Below, one piece after another: positions 41,101 to 47,895 of a stretch of DNA of 64,000 nt (position 1 is the stretch's first letter; each line of letters opens with the position of its first letter). Origin of the DNA: Saprospiraceae bacterium (GTDB taxonomy: Bacteria > Bacteroidota > Bacteroidia > Chitinophagales > Saprospiraceae). Where the stretch lies: assembly GCA_016706365.1 (NCBI GenBank), contig JADJJU010000006.1:248001-312000 (forward strand), read 5' to 3'. Under the pieces are notes generated by a model. The model did no database searches. It was not told the origin of the DNA and worked only from the letters and a program-made list of their open reading frames with translations. The translations under genes and the position numbers were made by a program.

Positions 41101-42220
41101 TGTAGCATTGGTAGACGGTGTTGTATATGATACACTATCTGGTACTGCGACCTCAGTATTTGTTGCGGGGCTGGAGCCTGAGGTATTGTACACATTTGAA
41201 GTATACGCTTTCGATGGAGCAGGAAATGATTCAGAAATTGCTGATTTAACCGTTGCAACTGCACCGGAGATAGTTACAAGCGAGCCTGGTCTTGTGGCCT
41301 GGTATCCATTTGAAGACAATGCTAATGATGCGACTCCATACTTTAATCACGGTGTGATAGGAGGTGATCCAACATTCCAGAATGTTACTGACAGACTTAA
41401 TGCATCAGGTAGAAATATTGTTTTTAATGGAGCGTATTCCGTTCTGGTACCTAATGCTGTACAATTAATATCTGATTATGCTTCCATCGGTTTCTGGGTT
41501 CGTGTTGACGATATCAATATTGCCGATGCAGAATCATACATTATGACATTCGGTCACTGGAACGAAAGATGGAAGATTTCTTTGCCCCAGCATTTAAAGC
41601 CGGTATTTACTACTAATGGCAAAAATGCTCAGTTCACTAATTTCATTTCGGATATGGATAGCGGTGACGGTAATGAGGTAAGTCAGGGATTCTGGTGGTA
41701 CGTAACAATGGTACACGATGGAGAATTTGATATCATCTATATTGATGGTGTAGAAGCCAATCGTAAACCAGTATTGGGAACACTTAATAGTACTGGCAAA
41801 CCTTTAGGTATTGGAAATAATTCTGTTGATGGAGGACAGTATTTTCTAGGTGCCCTGGATGAGATTAAGATATATAACAAAGCTCTTACATCGGAAGAAA
41901 TTAGCAGCTTATACAACCTGGGTACAACAGGAACTAACCAATATGTTGCAGAAGAATTAAGAGGAACATTGAAAAATGTTTTCCCTAATCCGGCAAGCAA
42001 TGTTGTGAATTTGGAGCATTCTTTACCTCTTAATGAGGAGCTATTAATTCGTGTATTTGACCAGAGAGGAAGACAAGTAGACGCCATCCGTATGGCTGTC
42101 GGCACTATTCCTGCTGAGACGATACAAGTTGATGTTAATAATTATGCTCAGGGACTTTATTTTATGAATTGCATTTCCGGGGGTAAAAATGCCGGTTCTT
42201 TGACATTCATAAAAAAATAG
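38108..42220 (+). CDS. Secreted protein with five LamG modules, two FnIII modules and T9SS sorting domain
   Basis: 1370 residues. The signal peptide ends near WGAGAQE. Four consecutive LamG (concanavalin A-like) modules of about 205 residues occupy about 24-865. Two fibronectin type III domains follow (about 872-1055), then a fifth LamG (about 1062-1275) and a Por sorting domain (VFPNPASNVVNLEH, ending in GSLTFIKK). Each LamG has a near-identical core, RWKISLP-HGKPV-TTN then GISDMDSGDG. No catalytic domain is apparent, so it is probably a surface glycan-binding protein in the place usually taken by SusE/SusF. It is in frame throughout. Confidence 0.85.
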   Translation: MREHLYKVSLWAFCLLISWGAGAQEVVAYYDFNGNSRDQSGNQNHAQVKGALLTQDRFDWARRAFHFDGIQSAITAPNNGALNTDYQTVSFWVRLGELPAQGEVFLMSFGGWQERWKISLPAHGKPVWTTNNSSGISDMDSGDGHILQAGQWTHLTFVHNGTNDEIYFNGQLAASKAVSGTMNNTSNPLGIGYDPIGGALYFNGEIDEVLILGEALDATEIAALYNAQNTAPAIANSLVADYKMDGDAKDASVGANHASNSGAVLSTDRFGYGNSAYYFNGVDATLTAESSAPLNSENLTVSFWINVRELPAQGEAFVLSHGGWQSRFKISLPTHGKLVFTTNHTNGISDMDAGDAGVLTPNSWKHVVMVHDGLKNIIYIDGVAVATKDVVGTLNSTSFPLGMGYNPIDGGNYFNGSLDEVQFYNYALSAAEIADLHSDQSADPSGNPDLVADYKFAGNTNDHSVYENHASGDASPGMDRFGYAANAMQFDGTSSLLAANSPALNSPATSISFWARVNELPVNGEAYLLSNGGWQSRWKISLPPHGKPVFTTNHTNGISDMDSGDGNVLSPGEWKHLVFVHDGTDDKIYMNGVQVASKAVPGDLNNTSHPLGFGYNPIDGGNYFDGDLDEVQVYSRPLSAAEILDLYNEQNETPVFTEELVAEYTFTGNTNDGTVFNNHATSSNALLSKDRFDAANHAMSFNGVDSKVTAGNSPQLQSDYATVSFWVNLRELPAQGEYFLLSHGGWQERWKISLPAHGKPVWTTNHSGGISDMDSGDGNVLTPGEWTHVVMVHDTDQDRIYFDGVRVAEKNVGGTLNSTTRDFGIGYNPIDEGNFTNGLIDDVQVYNVALTDPEIAALHALQSQAPNQFDTEAPDSPLDLNAEVSFTTVTLSWLASYDNVGVTGYNIYQDGTHIATVQNTNIVLTDLTPLAEILFGVSAVDEAGNESAVSTLLVKVGDDESPDTTPPTKPGNLRADVGSYSVLLTWDPSVDDRIVAGYVALVDGVVYDTLSGTATSVFVAGLEPEVLYTFEVYAFDGAGNDSEIADLTVATAPEIVTSEPGLVAWYPFEDNANDATPYFNHGVIGGDPTFQNVTDRLNASGRNIVFNGAYSVLVPNAVQLISDYASIGFWVRVDDINIADAESYIMTFGHWNERWKISLPQHLKPVFTTNGKNAQFTNFISDMDSGDGNEVSQGFWWYVTMVHDGEFDIIYIDGVEANRKPVLGTLNSTGKPLGIGNNSVDGGQYFLGALDEIKIYNKALTSEEISSLYNLGTTGTNQYVAEELRGTLKNVFPNPASNVVNLEHSLPLNEELLIRVFDQRGRQVDAIRMAVGTIPAETIQVDVNNYAQGLYFMNCISGGKNAGSLTFIKK

Positions 42221-42270
42221 ATCATTTGTTTTTTATTGATTTTGATTGATTATTGTGACCACACAAATGT

Positions 42271-42311
42271 TGTAGGAGAGGTAACCGATATCGTTCGGTC
42301 CTCTCCCTACA
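42271..42311 (+). terminator. Hairpin, probable terminator of the SusCD operon
   Basis: TGTAGGAGAGG (42271-42281) pairs with 42300-42311 (one bulged C), with an inner CCGA/TCGG stem. The following ATTTCATTT is a weak T-run. It lies 51 nt after the LamG gene. Confidence 0.65.
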
Positions 42312-42446
42312 TTTCATTTCCATGACTTTTTTCAGATGAAATAGCAAAATCAATTTCAATCCAGGTCAATATTTCTCTGACTCCACATTAATAATCATTA
42401 ACAATTTCTGCCAAGCTATTGTAAAGTGATTTACCCCTTCTAAAAC

Positions 42447-43514
42447 ATGATTTTCATGTCAACTTTAACAAGGCGTTTTGAACAAAACCCAATCATAAGA
42501 AAGGAAGATATTCGTCCCAGTCAGAGTGGGTTAATCATTGAGTGCGTGCTTAATCCGGGCGTATTTAAATTCAAGGATAAACTTTGGCTGATACTAAGGG
42601 TCGCTGAAAGACCCAAACAAGATGGCGAAATGATCACATTTCCTGTGATGTCAGTTTCCGGTGAATTGGAAATTTTGAAATTCAGCAAAAATGATCCGCA
42701 ATTAGACCTTAGCGACAGTAGATATGTAAAAGTTAATGGATCAACATTTTTATCAACTATTTCACATTTGAGGCTTTGGTGCAGTGATGATGGAATTCAT
42801 TTTTATGAGCCAACAGACATCAACCCTATTATTTATGGGGCTGGTCCACTTGAGACCTTTGGAATAGAAGATTGCAGAGTTTGTCAGATAGGGGATACCT
42901 ATCATCTGACTTTCACCCAGGTTTCTGAGCATGGAGTAGGGGTAGGACTAATGAGTACAAGGGATTGGAAGTCATTTGATAAAAAAGGAATGATACTTCC
43001 ACCGCATAATAAGGATTGCGCACTTTTTGATGAAAAAATTAATGGCGCATATTTTTGCTTGCACAGACCATCTGGCATTGACCTGGGAGGTAATTTTATA
43101 TGGTTGTCTTCGTCTCCTGATCTGGTTCATTGGGGTAATCATCTTTGTATAGCACATACCCGCAAAGGAATGTGGGATTCAGCCAGAGTAGGGGCAGGTG
43201 CTTCACCCATCAAAACTGAAGAAGGCTGGTTGGCAATTTACCATGGAGCAGATGCACAACATCGATACAGCCTCGGTGCAATTTTAATGGATTTACAAGA
43301 TCCTTCCAAAATTTTAGCGAGATCATCAAGACCACTTCTGGAACCTGAAACGGACTATGAGAAAAATGGATTTTTTGGAAATGTAGTCTTCACCAACGGT
43401 CATACTGTGGACGGTGATGTCATTACAATGTACTACGGTGCATCTGATGAAGTCATCTGTGGAGCTACTCTTCATATTTCAGATATTCTGGCTGATCGCA
43501 AAACTTACGCATAA
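42447..43514 (+). CDS. GH130 family mannoside phosphorylase or hydrolase
   Basis: 355 residues forming a five-bladed propeller enzyme. GH130 features are ETFGIEDCRV (the Asp is the expected catalytic acid), the FTQVSEHG stretch, HRPSG, GAGASPIKTEEGWLAIYHGAD and the C-terminal MYYGASDEVICGA. It has no signal peptide, so it is likely cytoplasmic. Family members phosphorolyse beta-mannosyl bonds such as Man-beta-1,4-GlcNAc or hydrolyse beta-1,2-mannosides. The subfamily was not resolved by eye. With GH92 nearby, action on an N-glycan core fragment is a reasonable inference. Confidence 0.88.
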   Translation: MIFMSTLTRRFEQNPIIRKEDIRPSQSGLIIECVLNPGVFKFKDKLWLILRVAERPKQDGEMITFPVMSVSGELEILKFSKNDPQLDLSDSRYVKVNGSTFLSTISHLRLWCSDDGIHFYEPTDINPIIYGAGPLETFGIEDCRVCQIGDTYHLTFTQVSEHGVGVGLMSTRDWKSFDKKGMILPPHNKDCALFDEKINGAYFCLHRPSGIDLGGNFIWLSSSPDLVHWGNHLCIAHTRKGMWDSARVGAGASPIKTEEGWLAIYHGADAQHRYSLGAILMDLQDPSKILARSSRPLLEPETDYEKNGFFGNVVFTNGHTVDGDVITMYYGASDEVICGATLHISDILADRKTYA

Positions 43515-43581
43515 GCTTATTTATATGAGAATACCCTTACCCAACAATTAACTACAATTACCTTCAATCTACTCCTTCCGT

Positions 43582-44835
43582 ATGCTCCAAAAATTAACAG
43601 CAGAATTTGCATTCTTCAATTCCCATTCCAAAAGCATGAAAACCCTGCTTTTGACGAATTTGATTTATGCCCTTGTTCTACCTATCATCGAGATGTTTAT
43701 TGGCGCTTATATCATGCGAAATTCATCTGATATTAGCCTGGTAGTTGTTTTTCAACTGGCTTTGTATACCGGTATTCCCCTGACATTTATGATCAATGGT
43801 TTTCTGCTCAATTATGTACACATTTCGAAATTATATTCCCTGGGAATGTTGCTTAGCGGGATTTCAATGTCAGCAATGATGTTGCTCACAGAGCTGGATA
43901 CTACCGGCGTTTTTGCTGCGGGGCTCATAATGGGTCTTTCATATGGTTTCTTCTGGGCAAACAGAGATTATCTGGCTTTAGACACAACTAATGATAGCAA
44001 TAGAAATTACTATTATGGAATTGAGACTTTCTTTTATACACTCACATTTATCATTATACCTTTTACTGCGGGTGCATTTATTGCAACGACTGAAAAATAT
44101 GGTTGGTTTGGTGGAGATACAAATGTGGCATACTATATTCTTACAGCCTGTGTATTTGGATTTACCATAATTGCTTCCATTTTAGTCCATAAAGGAGGGT
44201 TTCAAAACCCAAAAAAATCTCCGTTTTTGTTTTTCAAGTTTCATTCTCTGTGGAATAAAATGCTGGGATTATCAGCATTAAAAGGAATCGCTCAGGGATA
44301 CATTGTCACAGCTCCGGTCATGTTGATTATGATTCTTGTAGGTGAAGAAGGTGAGCTTGGAATAATTCAGTCAGTAGGAGCTTTGTTATCAGCTGTGATG
44401 CTATATATTCTGGGCAGAACTACTAAGCCTAAGCATCGATTATTAGTCTTTGGATTTGGATTGGCATTGTTTGCTATTGGGGCCATTATAAACGCTTCAT
44501 TGTACTCATCCCTGGGAGTGGTGTTATTTGTGCTTTGCCTGATATTTGCCCGTCCATTATTGGATATCGCATATTTCCCAATTCAGTTAAAAGTTATTGA
44601 CAAGGTTGCAGCCATTGAAAACAGAAATGAATTTGCTTATATTTTCAATCATGAACTGGGGCTTTATCTGGGAAGATTATTTGGATGCGGATTATTTATT
44701 TTACTGGCCTGGTATGTCAGTGAAGAAGCAGCCTTGAGATACGCTTTGTTGATTATTGCTCTTGTACAATTTACATCATACTTTGTCGCAAGAAATATTG
44801 TGAGAGATAAAGTTATGGTCAGCGATGGGGTATAA
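43582..44835 (+). CDS. MFS transporter
   Basis: 417 residues with twelve predicted transmembrane helices, loops poor in large domains, and a central break after HKGGFQNPKKSP. It lies 67 nt after the GH130 gene, so it probably imports the disaccharide or monosaccharide handled by that enzyme across the inner membrane. No substrate-specific motif is recognised. Confidence 0.85.
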   Translation: MLQKLTAEFAFFNSHSKSMKTLLLTNLIYALVLPIIEMFIGAYIMRNSSDISLVVVFQLALYTGIPLTFMINGFLLNYVHISKLYSLGMLLSGISMSAMMLLTELDTTGVFAAGLIMGLSYGFFWANRDYLALDTTNDSNRNYYYGIETFFYTLTFIIIPFTAGAFIATTEKYGWFGGDTNVAYYILTACVFGFTIIASILVHKGGFQNPKKSPFLFFKFHSLWNKMLGLSALKGIAQGYIVTAPVMLIMILVGEEGELGIIQSVGALLSAVMLYILGRTTKPKHRLLVFGFGLALFAIGAIINASLYSSLGVVLFVLCLIFARPLLDIAYFPIQLKVIDKVAAIENRNEFAYIFNHELGLYLGRLFGCGLFILLAWYVSEEAALRYALLIIALVQFTSYFVARNIVRDKVMVSDGV

Positions 44836-44860
44836 GATATGAGATATGAGATATGAGATG
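44835..44860. repeat. Microsatellite AGATATG
   Basis: Three exact copies of AGATATG plus a partial fourth (AGATG), directly at the end of the MFS gene. Confidence 0.8.
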
Positions 44861-44911
44861 TAATGGAGTTATGAATTATGAATTTAACAGCCAGTTATTC
44901 GTTACGTGTAG

Positions 44912-44931
44912 GGGTAAATTGCAATTTGCCC
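44912..44931. repeat. Perfect 20-nt palindromic hairpin
   Basis: GGGTAAATTG (44912-44921) followed at once by CAATTTGCCC (44922-44931) pair completely with one G-U. Just after it, GTCACC recurs at 44935-44940, 44962-44967 and 44991-44996. It resembles REP/MITE relics and shares AATTTGCC with the RAYT-associated palindromes. Confidence 0.6.
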
Positions 44932-45062
44932 GACGTCACCTTTTTGTAGTAGAAAAAAGATGTCACCTTGCAAGCACAGCGATGCAAAGCGTCACCTGTT
45001 TAACGACTCAAGCCTCTAAAAAATAACCCACAATAGTTTAGTTAAATCGAAAACAAAACAAT

Positions 45063-46823
45063 ATGAAATTCAGACAAATCTTCGGATTAATCGCATTCAG
45101 TTCTATTTTTCTTTTTTCGTGCAAGAATTCAGAGCCTTCATTCGAATTGAATGGGGAGGCAGTTGCTCAGGAAAATATCTCCCGGATAGATATGATGCCA
45201 GCTGCGCCTGAACCTTATAAAATGAAAGACTGGCTGGAAACTGCCAAAGGATTTGATCAATATGTGTATGACTTTGAAGCTAAGGGAGAGTACAGACCAT
45301 TCATATGGTTGGATCCCAATAAGAGAAACTTTGATCAAACGACTTTTGGAATTTATACAGCAATCGGTGACGTTCGGCAAGGACCGGATAACAATGGGGG
45401 AGAAGGACATGAGGCACTTGGAGTGTTGGGTTCATTGTTGGGAGCCTCATTAGTAGGTATAGATAAAACTAATCAGCATGGGATGAATTTTGTAAAAATG
45501 GCTCAAAACTATTTTAACAAGGATAATGGTTGGAATATTATTATGAACTTCACTAATAAGGCAGGTCATATCGGTGGAGGTTATGGCAATGACTGGTGGT
45601 ATGATATCTATAACAATGTCCTCTATTATGCCCTATGCAACCAATATCCGAATGTGGAAGGATCTGAAGAAATAATGAGGAGTATTGCTAATCAGTTCTA
45701 TGCAGCAGATTCCATTTTAGGTGATAATTACAGTTATTCTTATTTTGATTTTGGTAAAATGGAGCCTGCCACAAATCATATCGTGCCGCAGGAAGATGCG
45801 GCAGGAGGAATGGCTATTGTTCTGTATCAGGCATATATTAAGTTTGGTGATGCAAAATATCTGAAAGCAGCTGTTCATGCTTTGACAGTGCTTCAGAATC
45901 AACCGGAAAATAGATATTATGAAATCTTTATGCCTTTCGGTGCATACTTAGCTGCCAGATTAAATGCAGAGGAAGCTCAGCAAATGGATGTGAAGAAATT
46001 ATTGGAATGGAGTTTTGATGGAAAGGCAACTAATCGTGTTGGATGGGGATCGATAGCAGAGCGTTGGGGGACATATGATATGCATGGTTTAATGGGAAGC
46101 ACAGTCCACAATGGAGGATACGTGTTTTTGATGAACACATTTGATCAAAGCTGGCCTCTGACTGCGATGCTCAGATATGATCAGCGATATGCCACTGCTA
46201 TTGGAAAATGGTTGCTAAATGCTGCTAATGCAGCTAGATTATTTTATCCCGAAGAAATGCCTGATAGTTTACAAGCATTACCACATATGAAAGAATTAAC
46301 AGGAGGGGTAATTGCGTATGAAGGCCTGATCAAGGAATCAACATTTGAGGAATTCAAAGGCAGAAGTCCTTTTGCTCAGGGTGATGGACCCAACTGGGCT
46401 CCCGGAATGCCTCCTGTAACTATGTTTTCAGTGTATGGAAGTGGACATGTTGGGGTTTTTGGAAGTATCATCCGGACAACAAACGTTGAAAAAATACTTC
46501 AAATCAATTGCGACGTTACAGATTTCTACCAGAAATCAAAAGGATATCCAACTTACTTATATTACAATCCATACACAGAATCCAAAAAAGTTGAAATGGA
46601 TTGTGGCGCTGCATCTGTTGATATTTATGATTCAGTTAGCAGAGCATTTATAGCCAAAGCTGCCAAAGGAAAAGTACAAATTGAGCTTCCTGCTTCAGGT
46701 TCAAGAGTCTTGATCTGCGTCCCCGCCGGTGCAAAATACACAGTGGAACAAAATAAACTGTTACAATGGTATACCTGTGGATTACAGGTATGCGGTGAAG
46801 TAGTCTTAATTTGCAAAATTTAA
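45063..46823 (+). CDS. Lipoprotein paralogue of the unassigned PUL enzyme (3' frameshift)
   Basis: About 580 residues. The lipoprotein signal (SSIFLFSCKN, Cys20) is followed by a single domain homologous to residues 35-555 of the protein at 34938. Shared blocks are the DWWYD motif (177-181), an acid before AAGG (PQEDAAGG), AIGKWLLNAANAARLFYP, YPTYLYYNPY and SVDIY. It lacks the Ig, LamG and sorting modules, so it is membrane-anchored rather than T9SS-exported. Near the end, two A are missing at 46765-46766. Restoring them gives LLQNGIPVDYRYAVK and a TAG at 46801-46803, matching NGVIIDYRQ in the paralogue. Confidence 0.72.
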   Translation: MKFRQIFGLIAFSSIFLFSCKNSEPSFELNGEAVAQENISRIDMMPAAPEPYKMKDWLETAKGFDQYVYDFEAKGEYRPFIWLDPNKRNFDQTTFGIYTAIGDVRQGPDNNGGEGHEALGVLGSLLGASLVGIDKTNQHGMNFVKMAQNYFNKDNGWNIIMNFTNKAGHIGGGYGNDWWYDIYNNVLYYALCNQYPNVEGSEEIMRSIANQFYAADSILGDNYSYSYFDFGKMEPATNHIVPQEDAAGGMAIVLYQAYIKFGDAKYLKAAVHALTVLQNQPENRYYEIFMPFGAYLAARLNAEEAQQMDVKKLLEWSFDGKATNRVGWGSIAERWGTYDMHGLMGSTVHNGGYVFLMNTFDQSWPLTAMLRYDQRYATAIGKWLLNAANAARLFYPEEMPDSLQALPHMKELTGGVIAYEGLIKESTFEEFKGRSPFAQGDGPNWAPGMPPVTMFSVYGSGHVGVFGSIIRTTNVEKILQINCDVTDFYQKSKGYPTYLYYNPYTESKKVEMDCGAASVDIYDSVSRAFIAKAAKGKVQIELPASGSRVLICVPAGAKYTVEQNKLLQWYTCGLQVCGEVVLICKI

Positions 46824-46840
46824 AAAAATTTGGCAAATTT
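46809..46840. repeat. RAYT-associated palindrome, copy 1
   Basis: Left arm AATTTGCAAAATTT and right arm AAATTTGGCAAATTT are inverted with one mismatch. It lies just after the lipoprotein stop. Confidence 0.8.
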
Positions 46841-46886
46841 GAGCCTGTAATAAAGAGCAAGGATACGCTTGTCTAATGAAACAAAC

Positions 46887-46919
46887 AATTTGCCCAATTT
46901 CAAAAAATTTGGCAAATTT
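46887..46919. repeat. RAYT-associated palindrome, copy 2
   Basis: AATTTGCCCAATTT and AAATTTGGCAAATTT arms with one mismatch and a short C/A spacer, 42 nt before the transposase start. Confidence 0.8.
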
Positions 46920-46960
46920 AAACTCATCTGTTATTTTAGCAAGGAATACAACCTCCTTAG

Positions 46961-47698
46961 ATGCCCGCATTGGAAAAAATGACGATGATTTTAGAGCCCG
47001 GCAAATATTACCATTTATTCAGTAGAGGTAATAACAGGGGCAAGATTTTCTTCAAAAAGGAAAATTACGACTATTTCATCCATTCCAAGATCTTGCATTA
47101 CATGTTAGATTACATGGATGTTCTGGCCTGGTCTCTTCTCCCCAATCATTATCATCTTACGGTTTTGATAAAGCCAATGGAAGATATTTTCATTGCTGCG
47201 GAACGGGACTTCGGAAAGATCCCATACCAGGTCTTGGTCAACTTACCTGAGCTGGCTTTGCAAGATATAAATTTGCCAAATTTCAAAAATTTGGCAAATT
47301 TGAACTCCACCGAACTTAAAACCAAACTTGCCGCCCGCCTCGTAACAGAACGCCTCCGCAGATGTCTGCTCGGATATGCGAAAGCTATCAATAAGCAAGA
47401 AAACCGAACCGGTAGCTTATTTCAGAAAATCATGCGACGTGATCATCTCCCAGAAATAGATGACCTGAGACGAAACATTGCTTATATTCATCGAAACCCT
47501 ATTCACCATAGAATGTGCCATGAATACAGTCAGTGGGGTCACAGTTCTTACAATCACTATTTAAAAAATAGGAACAACAAACCAACCGATGCTCCAATTA
47601 TAGCATATGATATTTTCGGAGGATCAGATGCATTCTTCAAATATCATGATAAATATCTATACCATTGGAAAGAAAAATATATTGAAGATTGGGAGTAG
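46961..47698 (+). CDS. RAYT: REP-associated Y1 (IS200-like) transposase
   Basis: 245 residues. The Y1 fold begins with YYHLFSRGNNRGKIFF. The HUH-type metal motif is HYH (63-65) in LLPNHYHLTVLI. The likely nucleophile is Tyr139 in LLGYAKAINKQ, followed by TGSLFQ and the RAYT signature IAYIHRNPIHHRM. Such proteins nick and move short palindromic REP sequences as single strands. Residues 104-115 (NLPNFKNLANLN) are encoded by a perfect copy of the flanking palindrome, in the stretch between two core motifs. The frame is intact. Confidence 0.93.
   Translation: MPALEKMTMILEPGKYYHLFSRGNNRGKIFFKKENYDYFIHSKILHYMLDYMDVLAWSLLPNHYHLTVLIKPMEDIFIAAERDFGKIPYQVLVNLPELALQDINLPNFKNLANLNSTELKTKLAARLVTERLRRCLLGYAKAINKQENRTGSLFQKIMRRDHLPEIDDLRRNIAYIHRNPIHHRMCHEYSQWGHSSYNHYLKNRNNKPTDAPIIAYDIFGGSDAFFKYHDKYLYHWKEKYIEDWE
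47269..47301. repeat. RAYT-associated palindrome, copy 3 (inside the gene)
   Basis: Perfect 15-nt arms AAATTTGCCAAATTT (47269-47283) and AAATTTGGCAAATTT (47287-47301) around a 3-nt spacer. Each arm is itself a palindrome about its middle base. Confidence 0.92.
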
Positions 47699-47768
47699 GA
47701 GGTACATGACTTTATTTTAGGGTTAATTGGCGCCATATATGTGCAAAAATGCCACGCTATGCGAGTAT

Positions 47769-47782
47769 AATTTGCCAAGTTT
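47769..47782. repeat. RAYT-associated palindrome, half copy
   Basis: AATTTGCCAAGTTT matches one arm of the downstream copy; the second arm is not conserved. Confidence 0.55.
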
Positions 47783-47854
47783 GGGAAATCCTTGAATTTA
47801 ATTAACAAGTTTTTCGACTTCATATTTGTAACTCAAAAGACCGGCTTTACGAGT

Positions 47855-47889
47855 TAAATTTGCCAAGTTTGTAAAACTTTGCAAATTTA
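47855..47889. repeat. RAYT-associated palindrome, copy 5
   Basis: Arm AAATTTGCCAAGTTT, spacer GTA, then AAACTTTGCAAATTT (one mismatch). It ends 7 nt before the GH92 start and may affect its translation. Confidence 0.8.
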
Positions 47890-47895
47890 GATGGT

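Larger units (their letters stand above)
46809..47889 (+). mobile_element. REP-associated tyrosine transposase (RAYT) locus
   Basis: A single RAYT gene is flanked by four copies or half-copies of one palindrome family (two on each side), with a fifth, perfect copy inside the gene. It interrupts the PUL between the lipoprotein and the GH92 gene. No terminal inverted repeats or target duplication of a classical IS are seen, as expected for RAYTs. Confidence 0.75.

Noticed and set aside
40858..41319. 153-codon minus-strand frame within the LamG gene
   Set aside because: It is antisense to the clearly coding FnIII region and its Ser/Thr/Pro-rich composition is what the opposite strand of such a gene produces.
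47701..47895. Terminal inverted repeats or target duplication around the RAYT gene
   Set aside because: Only the palindrome family recurs. No flanking direct repeats could be aligned by eye, as expected for RAYTs rather than classical IS elements.
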